This document shows, in pieces, positions 1 through 8,998 of a stretch of DNA of 64,000 nt (position 1 is its first letter; each line of letters begins with the position of its first letter). The notes under the pieces are model-generated. The model did no database searches, was not told the DNA's origin, and saw only the letters and a program-made list of their open reading frames with translations. Location of the stretch: the NCBI GenBank assembly GCA_014378065.1, contig JACMOK010000046.1, positions 1-64,000 on the forward strand, written 5' to 3'. The translations under genes and the position numbers were made by a program. Source of the stretch: Flavobacterium sp. (GTDB taxonomy: Bacteria; Bacteroidota; Bacteroidia; Flavobacteriales; Flavobacteriaceae).

Positions 1-37
1 ATAATTCCAGACCCACTATTGCTCCTTTAGCCATAAT

Positions 38-66
38 AAAAAACCCGCAATTGAGCGGGTTTTTTA
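38..66 (+). terminator. Rho-independent-type terminator hairpin
   Basis: AAACCCGC-AATTGA-GCGGGTTT stem-loop followed by a T run. Confidence 0.75.
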
Positions 67-753
67 TTATGTGGCAGTATTCTGCATGCAATTTATGGCG
101 ATTTTAAAGCAAAACCAATTAGATTAAAATCTACGATAAGATTAGTTTGCCATTAACGTACTTTAAACGAGAGCTTTCCCTGACATTTAGAATATTGTTA
201 AAAAGTATCAAGTTATCCTCTAAAACCGGCAATCTAAGTCTTTGAAACGCATATTAATGGACAAATTTACCTTTAGATCCCTCTTCAAGGTAATGGGTTA
301 CATTACTACTACATGCAGGTTGGGATCATTAAGTTGTGTAAGTGGTCAATGAAAGTAAACACAACAAACTTTTTTTTTGCCACCGCACCAAAATTTACAA
401 ATATTTCGAGACTAGTCAAAGAAATGCAAATAGCTGTTGTTTTTGCTGAGGATATAAAATACTTAAGTTATGGAGCTTGATTACTCTTCAAAGTGAAAAT
501 CAAACCTGAAATTTTTCATATTAAACGACTCGGCGATCTGAATGACTTCAATCCTGATTTCCATGAGAGAAATTTTATGAAAAATCACGCTACCGAAAAA
601 AACAGAGCTATTTTTCAAATATTTACAAACAAGTCTTTTCTTACGAAATCAGCAGAAATTGTGCAACTTATAACGGCAATAACATAAGAAATTACGCCCA
701 AATATGAATCATCTTTGACCTGTGACAACAAAGTCACCTCAAAATACAATAAT

Positions 754-1533
754 ATGAAAATCACAAAAGTTTTTCCGTTAGTCGCTTTATTTTTCGCTGG
801 TTTGATTGCTAGTTGTTCCACTGACGATGCGACCAAAGATGCGTCACAATCGTTTGACGCTAAAACCAGACCGCAACCCTACAGCGCAAGCGCGGTCAAT
901 TTAAGAACTGCAGCTAACTTTGCTATACTGTCCAAGTCGGGAATCACAAACGTATATCCATCGGTAATTACCGGAAATATTGGCTCAAGTCCGATTACAG
1001 GTGCAGCAATCTTACTAACTTGTCCTGAAGTAGTTGGAAGCATTTATTCAGTGGATGCTGCGGGTCCGGCCTGTAAAATTACAGATGCCTCGCGTTTGAC
1101 TACCGCGGTGGGCGACATGCAGACTGCCTACACAGACGCTGCCGGCAGAATCAATCCTAATTTTCTTAATCTGGGTGCGGGAAATATTGGCGGTCTTACA
1201 TTAAGTCCAGGTTTGTACAAATGGACAACGCCGGTAAACATTCCTACCGATATCACTTTATCCGGATCAGCAACTAGTGTATGGATTTTTCAAGTTAGCG
1301 GAACCTTGACAATGGGTTCAGCAGTTCGCGTACATTTAGTAGGAGGCGCGAAAGCTAAAAATATCTTTTGGCAAGTATCCGAGAATGTGCTTTTAGGAAC
1401 GACCAGCCATTTTGAAGGAACCATTTTAGGACAAACTTTGATTGCATTAAATACCGGAGCTACCATAAACGGAAGGCTACTCGCTCAAACAGCGGCAACT
1501 TTACAAACTAACACGATAACAAAACCCAACTAA
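754..1533 (+). CDS. DUF3494 ice-binding (antifreeze-like) protein, predicted lipoprotein
   Basis: Motifs AANFAILSKSGITN, GNIGSSPITG, NLGAGNIGGLTLSPGLYKW, VWIFQVSGTL, GRLLAQTAATLQ typical of DUF3494; start moved to the internal Met (MKITKVFPL...LIASC lipobox). Confidence 0.9.
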   Translation: MKITKVFPLVALFFAGLIASCSTDDATKDASQSFDAKTRPQPYSASAVNLRTAANFAILSKSGITNVYPSVITGNIGSSPITGAAILLTCPEVVGSIYSVDAAGPACKITDASRLTTAVGDMQTAYTDAAGRINPNFLNLGAGNIGGLTLSPGLYKWTTPVNIPTDITLSGSATSVWIFQVSGTLTMGSAVRVHLVGGAKAKNIFWQVSENVLLGTTSHFEGTILGQTLIALNTGATINGRLLAQTAATLQTNTITKPN

Positions 1534-1560
1534 CACCAGCAACTGCTGATCGAATATCAT

Positions 1561-1594
1561 AAAAAGGACTGTTTCAACGACAGTCCTTTTTTTT
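1561..1594 (+). terminator. Terminator hairpin downstream of the ice-binding gene
   Basis: AAAAAGGACTGT-TTCAACG-ACAGTCCTTTTT plus T run. Confidence 0.8.
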
Positions 1595-1624
1595 TAAATA
1601 TATAACCCATCGAGAGTGCGAGGT

Positions 1625-2065
1625 TTACTTTTTTTTAATTTGGTGTTTCCGCCAGTATCGGTTGCCGTATCCGCAAAACAACTCCTCTCCACTTTTTATG
1701 CAGCGTGTGGCTATGATGCCCAAATAACCGTCGTTGTCTAAAGCAATTTTTGTATTGTTTATAAAATGTGTTGCTTTACTGCCGTTAACGTCATTGGCAT
1801 ATTTGGCAAAACAAGCTACGTTCATCGAATCTAGAATTTTGCCGTCGGGTAAATTGATAAAATACCGATCGTTTCCGTTGGCTGCTCTCAACATCGCTGC
1901 TGCCAAACTTAGTATTTCGCCTTTAAAGACTGAGACTCGTTCGCCTTTGTAAATCTGAATTGCCGTAAAAAGGCCTTTACCGGCGTTGGGCAATTGCGAT
2001 ATCCCAAGATACAGATAATCTGATTCTGGAGCGTTGATAGCATCGGAGTGGTCAGTTGTTTTCAA
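1625..2065 (-). CDS. SET domain-containing protein
   Basis: NAGKGLFTA..., ATHFINNTKIA, SGEELFCGYGNRYW match SET-domain motifs. Confidence 0.8.
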   Translation of the reverse strand: MKTTDHSDAINAPESDYLYLGISQLPNAGKGLFTAIQIYKGERVSVFKGEILSLAAAMLRAANGNDRYFINLPDGKILDSMNVACFAKYANDVNGSKATHFINNTKIALDNDGYLGIIATRCIKSGEELFCGYGNRYWRKHQIKKK

Positions 2066-2207
2066 AGCGTTGTTTGTGTGATTTTAACGGCTGCCAAAGT
2101 ACTCTTTTTAAACCAACTTGCTCCAAAGCGCTTAGTTATAAAACCGGGAGTCTTTTTTTTCGTATAGTCTAATACTATTTTATGTCCGTAAATTTAAACC
2201 TGTTGCT

Positions 2208-3053
2208 ATGTTTTTCCCACTTATAAAAAAATACATTGGGCTAATCCTTTTTGCATGGCTTTGCTGTAATTTATTCTCGGGTTGTGCCACCAAAAAAATT
2301 AAAGACTTGCCGTATGGCGCTTTTGCTGGTCTGAATTCACCGCAACTCAATGTCTTTGTACCACGCCAAACCATGAGCGAGAAGATGCCCGTGCTGATTT
2401 TTATTCATGGGGGCAATTGGAATTCAGGAAACAAAGACAGTTATGGCTTTTATGGCAGAAACTTTGCGAAAAAAAAGATTGTAACGGTGATTCCCGATTA
2501 CACGCTGAGTCCAGCAGCCAGTTACGAAGTTATGACAAAACAAGTCGCTGCCACTATCGTTTGGGTTAAGACCCACATTGCAGACTATGGCGGAGACCCC
2601 AATGACATTTTTGTTACAGGACATTCTGCTGGTGGGCATCTGGCGGCTTTGGCCGTGATGAATCCAAAATATGGTATCGATCCCAAATCGATTGCTGGCA
2701 TTATCCTAAACGATGCCGCGGGGCTTGATATAAATCATTATCTTATCGAAAACCCTCCCACCGACTCGAATGACTATTTGACAACTTGGACTTCCGATCC
2801 AAACAATTGGAAAGCAGCCTCTCCAATTTATTTTCTCAACAATGACACACCTCCTTTCATGGTTTACATAGGCGATAAAACCTACCAATCGATTAAAGTA
2901 GCCAACAGTCGCTTTTTAGCAGCGCTAAAACCGTTTCAACCGCAAGTAAAACCGATACGCTTGAATAAAACCCATATCCCAATGGTACTGCAGTATTTCT
3001 TTCCCTGGAGTCATCGGTTTGACGAAACAATTCATTTTATGAAAAACAAGTAG
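2208..3053 (+). CDS. Alpha/beta hydrolase (BD-FAE/esterase-like), predicted lipoprotein
   Basis: HGGNWNSG oxyanion motif, GHSAGGHLAAL nucleophile elbow, lipobox LFSGC. Confidence 0.85.
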   Translation: MFFPLIKKYIGLILFAWLCCNLFSGCATKKIKDLPYGAFAGLNSPQLNVFVPRQTMSEKMPVLIFIHGGNWNSGNKDSYGFYGRNFAKKKIVTVIPDYTLSPAASYEVMTKQVAATIVWVKTHIADYGGDPNDIFVTGHSAGGHLAALAVMNPKYGIDPKSIAGIILNDAAGLDINHYLIENPPTDSNDYLTTWTSDPNNWKAASPIYFLNNDTPPFMVYIGDKTYQSIKVANSRFLAALKPFQPQVKPIRLNKTHIPMVLQYFFPWSHRFDETIHFMKNK

Positions 3054-3069
3054 ACATAGCCTACGCAAT

Positions 3070-3447
3070 TTAAAATAAAACTTTAATTAGGTTTATCCGC
3101 ATTTCTTTAATGTGATTTGATTTGGTAAAGAAGCTCTTGGCACCAAGTCTTTTGGTGCGTTGCATATCTTGAATCGCACTCGATGTCGAAAAGATCACTA
3201 CGGGCAAATGACGAAAGTTTTCCATTTTTTTTATTGTCTCTAAAAAATCGAAACCATTCATCAACGGCATATTGAGGTCTAATAAGATAATTGAAGGCAG
3301 CGTGACGGTGTTTTCAAGGTAACTTATCGCCTCTGCACCATTGCACACGCACGCGCATTCATATGAAGGATCAATATCATGGATGGTTTCAGTAAACAAA
3401 AGTTGGTCGTCGATATCGTCTTCAACTATCAGAATCTTATGCTTCAT
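3070..3447 (-). CDS. Response regulator receiver domain protein (single domain)
   Basis: ILIVEDDIDDQLLF, ILLDLNMPLMNGFDFL, VVIFSTSS phospho-receiver motifs. Confidence 0.9.
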   Translation of the reverse strand: MKHKILIVEDDIDDQLLFTETIHDIDPSYECACVCNGAEAISYLENTVTLPSIILLDLNMPLMNGFDFLETIKKMENFRHLPVVIFSTSSAIQDMQRTKRLGAKSFFTKSNHIKEMRINLIKVLF

Positions 3448-3640
3448 AGTGATTGTATAATTATAGTACGAAAGGTAAGAAGAATTTTTTCAACAACAAT
3501 CTCGCGTTGTATTTTTAAAGGTGGCTAATATCTGTCTAGCATTGGCGCTAAGGGTCGTCACATCAAAATACTTTTCATCGTATTTCAATATTTTCTCTGC
3601 TACAATAGATTTGCTTATAACTTTTTAAAAAATCTATACG

Positions 3641-5095
3641 ATGAGATCAAAAAATTATTTTTCGAAAATTGCCACGGCAATTGTTTTATTGTTTGCTTTA
3701 AATGCGCAGGCAAACAACGTACAAATTACTGGAACTTCGGTTACAGGTTCAAACATCACCTTTAATATTTCGTGGGACAACAGTTGGAATCCCAGCGTTG
3801 CTCCGAACAATTGGGATGCAGTGTGGGTTTTTATTAAGTACCAAGACTGTAATACACGCCTTTGGGCTCATGCAGGATTGAGTACAGTTGCCGGCGATCA
3901 CAGTACTGTTTCGCCATTACAAGTAGATCCTGTTGCTGACGGTCGCGGGGTTTTTATTCGTCGCAGTGCTATTGGCGGTGGCACCGTAGGCAGTACTTCG
4001 GTTACTTTAAAAATGACCCTCGCTGCCGGCACTTACAATTATAAAGTTTTTGGCATTGAGATGGTTAATGTTCCGCAAGCGCAATTCCAAGTGGGTGATG
4101 GTATTAGTACTTCTACTTTTAGCAGTATTAACATTTCAGCGGTATCTCAATCGGGTGGACTTACATCTGCGACTTTAGGGGGTGCCGCGGCAAATGTACC
4201 TGCTACTTTTCCTATGGGGTACAATGCTTTTTACTGCATGAAATACGAAATTTCCCAATTGCAATATGTAGAATATTTGAATGCGTTGACTTATGACCAA
4301 CAAGCATTACATGTTACAAACGATCCGATTAGTGCAGTGGGTACCTATGCGATGTTTTCAGGGTTTAATTACAGAAACGGTATCCGAATTGCAACAGCCG
4401 GAAGCAACGGCGCCATTCCCGCAATTTTTGCCTGTGACGCTACTGCCGGCGTTGAAAACAATAGTGATGATGGACAAGGTATTGCCATGAATAATTTGAG
4501 TTCGAATGACTTGTCGGCTTATTTGGATTGGGCTGCCTTACGTCCGATGACCGAATTGGAATTTGAGAAAGTATGCCGTGGGACCGCTACAAGAGTTGCA
4601 GATGAATATCCATGGGGAACTAATGAGCTCAATGCAATCTATACCCAATTACCTGGACTAATTAATGATTTTTTAGCCAATGAAACTTGGACTCCTGCAA
4701 CCAATGGAACCTGTGCCACAGGAATAGGCTCTTCAAACTCAATTTATGGCCCTGTTAAAGTAGGAGCCTTTGCCACAGGTTCGTCTGGTAGGGCTTCCGC
4801 AGGAGCGGCGTATTACGGTGCGATGGAAATGGGAGGAAATTTAACAGAGCGGGTCATCACTACTTCTAACACGTCTGGAACTGCTTTTACCGGTACTTTA
4901 GGCGATGGTACGCTGACGGCAAGCGGCTTGGCTAATCAGGCTACATGGCCAGACCCTGCTACTGCTATTGGTGTTGCATTTAGAGGAGGAGATTATGTTA
5001 ATGTGGCCGCTAGGGTTAAAACCTCAGACCGCGCCAATGTCGCCACCGTGAGCAATATCAGAAGTTACAATTATGGTGGCCGTGGTGTAAGATAA
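3641..5095 (+). CDS. SUMF1/FGE-fold domain surface protein with signal peptide
   Basis: Signal peptide; YNAFYCMKYEISQLQYVEYLN, LRPMTELEFEKVCRG, YPWG, MEMGGNLTERV, C-terminal GGRGVR are SUMF1-family hallmarks. Confidence 0.85.
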   Translation: MRSKNYFSKIATAIVLLFALNAQANNVQITGTSVTGSNITFNISWDNSWNPSVAPNNWDAVWVFIKYQDCNTRLWAHAGLSTVAGDHSTVSPLQVDPVADGRGVFIRRSAIGGGTVGSTSVTLKMTLAAGTYNYKVFGIEMVNVPQAQFQVGDGISTSTFSSINISAVSQSGGLTSATLGGAAANVPATFPMGYNAFYCMKYEISQLQYVEYLNALTYDQQALHVTNDPISAVGTYAMFSGFNYRNGIRIATAGSNGAIPAIFACDATAGVENNSDDGQGIAMNNLSSNDLSAYLDWAALRPMTELEFEKVCRGTATRVADEYPWGTNELNAIYTQLPGLINDFLANETWTPATNGTCATGIGSSNSIYGPVKVGAFATGSSGRASAGAAYYGAMEMGGNLTERVITTSNTSGTAFTGTLGDGTLTASGLANQATWPDPATAIGVAFRGGDYVNVAARVKTSDRANVATVSNIRSYNYGGRGVR

Positions 5096-5176
5096 ACATC
5101 TAATTTGACCGAAAGATACAGTCGGTATCGACCGCTTTCGCTATCAAAATTAATAACAATTTTAAAATCAAATTAG

Positions 5177-8100
5177 ATGAAAACAACTAAAAATTATATA
5201 GTTGTGTTCTTAACTCTGTTGCTGTCTTCTTTGTCCGCTTTAGCGCAATACAATGGTGGAAGTGCCTCCGGGTACTCTGCCGAAGAATTGAATACAACCT
5301 CTTGTAGCATTCCAGCACATTTTTACGTGTATTTTGGAGGCAACAATGATGGGACAACTGTAGATGAGTTAAGCAATACAGCCTGCGGCATTCCGCCCTC
5401 ATTCTTTGCCTACCAAGGCGGAGACAATGATGGTGCTACCGTAGACGAACTTGGCGCTACGATTTGTGGGATTCCGCCTTCTTTTTATGCCTATTTGGGC
5501 GGAGAAAATGATGGCGCGGCAACCGACGAATTCTTGCTTGGCCTTTGTCCTTTCCCACCTTCTTTCTATGCCTATTTTGGTGGTAGTGGCGATGGTTTTA
5601 TTATGGACGTAACGGCGCCGGTTTGTCCGATTACGCCACCCATAGCCAGTTTTATCGCTAGCGCGACCAATGCTTGTTTGGGTCAATCGGTTACTTTTAC
5701 CGATACGTCCACCAACCTGCCGTCGAACTGGAGTTGGACGTTTGCAGGAGGTACTCCAGCTACTTCCGCACTTCAGAACCCGATTATACAGTACAGCAGC
5801 GCAGGTACGTATGCTGTTACCTTAGCCGCAACCAACTATAACGGAACCGATACGATAACCCTAGCAGGCTACATTACCGTAACCGCTTATCCTACCGTAC
5901 TAACGGTAAGTCCAGCAAGTCGTTGTGATAGTGGTACGCTTACCTTAAGCGCCACGGCGAATGCGGGAACCTTAAATTGGTATGCTGCCGTAACAGGAGG
6001 CGCTGTGTTGGCAACAGGAACAGCTTTTACCACGCCTAGCCTTTCGACGACCACTACTTATTATGTGGGGGCGACAAATGGCAACTGTAATTCGACACGA
6101 ACCGCAGTAATTGCTACCGTAAATACTACCCCAACGCTACTCACCACAACTCCAAATAGCCGTTGCGGAACGGGAACGTTAACGTTGTCGGCTACAGCGA
6201 GCGCAGGCAATACCATTTGGTATGCTACGCCCACAGGCGGCACTGCTTTAGCAACTTCCAATAGCTACACTACGCCTGCTATTGCTGTAACCACCACTTA
6301 TTATGTAGAAGCCACCACTAGCAGTTGTACTTCGCCTAGAAACGCAGTAGTAGCAACGGTCAACGTGTTCCCATCTGTTTTAACAACCACACCAGGCAGC
6401 CGATGCGATACCGGTACTGTTACCCTTGGTGCTGCCGGTAATGCGGGCACCTTAAATTGGTACGCCAACGCCAGCGGTGGTAGCATATTAGGAAGTGGTA
6501 CTAGTTTTACCACGCCGACGATCAGCGCCACTACAACGTATTATGTAGAAGCCGCCACGGCCACTTGCAGTTCACCGAGAATTGCTGTATTGGCAACTGC
6601 AAGCGTATCTCCTACGATCACTTCGACTACGCCTGCGGCCCGATGTGATGCGGGTAGCTTGACCTTGCTGGCTGCGAGCAGTGCTGGATCGGCTGTTTGG
6701 TATGCTGTTGCTACTGGCGGTACCGCTTTGGCTAGCGCCAACAGTTTTACCACCCCTAACATTGCTGCGACGACTGTGTATTATGTTGAAGCAGTCAACG
6801 GAAGTTGTGTTTCTAATCGAATAGCAGTAACAGCAACCATCAATCCTTCGCCAACCATTACGGCGACGACAGCAGCTACTATTTGCGGAGGCGATGCTTT
6901 CACGATAACGGCGACAGCAAGCGCAGGTACTTTAGCCTGGTATAATTTACCTAGCGGTGGTCTGCTGCAAGGCTCTGGCAATACTTTTTCATTGTCTAAT
7001 TGGAATACCACCACCACGTTTTATGTTCAGGCCACCGATGGCTCTTGTCAATCGGCAAGGATACCCGTCGTGGTAACTGTTAACGAACGTCTGTTTAATA
7101 CCGTAACTGCGCCTGCAAGTCATTGTGGCACCGGTACGCTAATCTTGGGCGTCACTTACACCGTGGGCACGATACAATGGTTTGCGAACGCGACGGGTGG
7201 TTTGGCATTGGCTACTGGAAGTACTTACACCACGCCTACGCTTTCCGCTACAACGACCTATTATGCAGAAGCTGTGAATAATGGCTGTGTATCGGCAACT
7301 CGTATCCCAATTTTGGCCACAGTTGACGACATACCACTGATTACATCCACCACACCAAACAGCCGCTGTGGTACGGGAAATGTTACCTTACAAGCCACTG
7401 CTAATGTAGGAACGCTTGGTTGGTTTGCATCGGCAACGGGTGGATCGGCTTTGGCTTTCGGCAGTAGTTTTACGACGGGAGTTCAAACAGTATCCGTCAC
7501 TTACTATGTCGAAGTGTCGAACGGAACTTGTATTTCACCCAGAACAGCGGTCAATGCAACTATCTACACGGCAGTAATGGTATTATCCACTGCTGGAGCC
7601 AGCCGATGTGATAGTGGCACTCTAACTTTAAGCGCCAGCATAGATAATACGGGCACACTACAGTGGTATGCCAATGCTAGCGGCGGTGCTGTTTTAGCTA
7701 CTGGACCGAATTTTACAACACCAATCCTAAATGCTACGACCACATTTTATGTGGAAGCCACTAACGGCGATTGTATTTCCCCAAGGGTAGCGGTTACTGC
7801 ATCGATAGTTCCTACTGCGGCGCCTGGTGGTTTTAACAATCAGACGTTCTGTGCCGGAGAAACGGTCGGACTCATAGCAGCTGATGGTACCAATCTCGTG
7901 TGGTATGATACCTTAACCGGCGGTAATGTGATTTCAAATGCGACTGTGTTGGTGTCAGGCAATACCTATTACGGTTCTCAAACAGTAGGGTCTTGTGAAA
8001 GTCCGAGCCGACTCGCAGTAACCCTAACACTGGGCAATTGTTTGGCCACGGATGCTTTTGTTTTAAACCAGCTGCAATGGTATCCTAATCCGGTGACCGA

Positions 8101-8293
8101 TATTCTGACCATTGTCCATAGCGAACCGATGACCAATATTACTGTAATCGATATGTTGGGTAGAATTTTGTATGCGGCAAAAAGCCATAGTCTTGAAGAA
8201 CACCTCGATTTATCTAGGTTCCCCACCGGTACTTATTTGGTACAAGTACACCTAGATCGTGGATTACAAACTTTCAAAGTCATTAAAAAATAA
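5177..8293 (+). CDS. Large T9SS type A surface protein with 27-aa repeats, PKD domain and Ig-like repeats
   Basis: Signal peptide; GGxNDGxxxDEL repeats; PKD (FTDTSTNLPSNWSWTFAGG); tandem RCxxGTLTL...WYA...TTYYVEA repeats; C-terminal WYPNPVTD...GTYLVQV...FKVIKK sorting domain. Confidence 0.92.
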   Translation: MKTTKNYIVVFLTLLLSSLSALAQYNGGSASGYSAEELNTTSCSIPAHFYVYFGGNNDGTTVDELSNTACGIPPSFFAYQGGDNDGATVDELGATICGIPPSFYAYLGGENDGAATDEFLLGLCPFPPSFYAYFGGSGDGFIMDVTAPVCPITPPIASFIASATNACLGQSVTFTDTSTNLPSNWSWTFAGGTPATSALQNPIIQYSSAGTYAVTLAATNYNGTDTITLAGYITVTAYPTVLTVSPASRCDSGTLTLSATANAGTLNWYAAVTGGAVLATGTAFTTPSLSTTTTYYVGATNGNCNSTRTAVIATVNTTPTLLTTTPNSRCGTGTLTLSATASAGNTIWYATPTGGTALATSNSYTTPAIAVTTTYYVEATTSSCTSPRNAVVATVNVFPSVLTTTPGSRCDTGTVTLGAAGNAGTLNWYANASGGSILGSGTSFTTPTISATTTYYVEAATATCSSPRIAVLATASVSPTITSTTPAARCDAGSLTLLAASSAGSAVWYAVATGGTALASANSFTTPNIAATTVYYVEAVNGSCVSNRIAVTATINPSPTITATTAATICGGDAFTITATASAGTLAWYNLPSGGLLQGSGNTFSLSNWNTTTTFYVQATDGSCQSARIPVVVTVNERLFNTVTAPASHCGTGTLILGVTYTVGTIQWFANATGGLALATGSTYTTPTLSATTTYYAEAVNNGCVSATRIPILATVDDIPLITSTTPNSRCGTGNVTLQATANVGTLGWFASATGGSALAFGSSFTTGVQTVSVTYYVEVSNGTCISPRTAVNATIYTAVMVLSTAGASRCDSGTLTLSASIDNTGTLQWYANASGGAVLATGPNFTTPILNATTTFYVEATNGDCISPRVAVTASIVPTAAPGGFNNQTFCAGETVGLIAADGTNLVWYDTLTGGNVISNATVLVSGNTYYGSQTVGSCESPSRLAVTLTLGNCLATDAFVLNQLQWYPNPVTDILTIVHSEPMTNITVIDMLGRILYAAKSHSLEEHLDLSRFPTGTYLVQVHLDRGLQTFKVIKK
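5303..5627 (+). repeat. Tandem 81-bp/27-aa coding repeat, about 4 copies
   Basis: CSIPAHFYVYFGGNNDGTTVDELSNTA / CGIPPSFFAYQGGDNDGATVDELGATI / CGIPPSFYAYLGGENDGAATDEFLLGL / CPFPPSFYAYFGGSGDGFIMD. Confidence 0.9.
5890..8030 (+). repeat. Tandem 240-bp (80-aa) Ig-like coding repeat array, 8 copies plus one degenerate copy
   Basis: The TTATGT codon block of the YYV motif recurs at 6061, 6301, 6541, 6781, 7021 and 7261 (240-bp period), then at 243-bp spacing for two more units. Confidence 0.92.
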
Positions 8294-8314
8294 TGTAGGC
8301 TTGTAGTAAATTTT

Positions 8315-8345
8315 AAAAAAACCACCTTCGGGTGGTTTTTTTTTT
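8315..8345 (+). terminator. Terminator hairpin downstream of the repeat protein
   Basis: AAAAACCACC-TTCG-GGTGGTTTTT followed by T run. Confidence 0.85.
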
Positions 8346-8383
8346 ATTGGTCTACCGCTGCGCACCGAATAAATCTAAACCGG

Positions 8384-8989
8384 TTACATCTTTAAATTTT
8401 GAATGGCTTTATCTTGTTTTTTACTTAATAAAATTAGCATTGTTACAGCGCCTATCGTTGCATAAAGCATATCTGATTGTGTATCCCACACATAGCCCTG
8501 CGTTCCTAAAAAAGCATCACCGCCATCGCCGGTACAAATAGAAACGCCCCACTCAATCCATTCATAGGCTGCGCTAATAGCCAGACAGATTGCTACAATA
8601 ATAAAATTGAAAAAGGCGTGGTGGGCAACCACCTTTTTACGAATAAACAACTCCCTGACAATCATTGCAGGAACAAACCCTTGCGCGAAATGCCCCACCT
8701 TGTCGTAGTTGTTTCGCGACTGGTGAAAAACCGTTTTAATCCAGTCAAATAATGGTACCTCAGCATAGGTGTAGTGGCCTCCTATAAATAAAACAATCAC
8801 ATGCAAAAGGATAAAAACATACGTAAAATTTGTAAATGTAAACCGCTTGTATGTAGCTACTAAAACCACAAAACCAAAGAGGGCGGGAACGACTTCGAGA
8901 AACCAAGTAAAGTATTCTTTCGGGTAAATAGCGGAGAGGCCGAGCGTGGTAAAGAATATGACTAAGTAAAGGATTAGCGTTTTCGTCAT
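8384..8989 (-). CDS. DUF2238 (YjdF-like) membrane protein
   Basis: Multi-TM; YDKVGHFAQGFVPA, AAYEWIEWG, GYVWDTQSDM motifs. Confidence 0.85.
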   Translation of the reverse strand: MTKTLILYLVIFFTTLGLSAIYPKEYFTWFLEVVPALFGFVVLVATYKRFTFTNFTYVFILLHVIVLFIGGHYTYAEVPLFDWIKTVFHQSRNNYDKVGHFAQGFVPAMIVRELFIRKKVVAHHAFFNFIIVAICLAISAAYEWIEWGVSICTGDGGDAFLGTQGYVWDTQSDMLYATIGAVTMLILLSKKQDKAIQNLKM

Positions 8990-8998
8990 TATTTCCTC

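Noticed and set aside
493-836. Short ORFs 493-687 (+) and 615-836 (-)
   Set aside because: AT-rich, low complexity, overlapping each other and the promoter region of the ice-binding gene; no recognisable protein features.
3641-5095. Full diversity-generating retroelement
   Set aside because: No reverse transcriptase ORF and no near-identical template repeat were seen in the window; only the C-terminal layout is suggestive.
6061-7017. Series of minus-strand ORFs (6061-6261, 6301-6531, 6541-6762, 6781-7017) spaced 240 bp apart
   Set aside because: They are antisense shadows of the plus-strand Ig-like repeats and share their period; no start signals or independent protein features.
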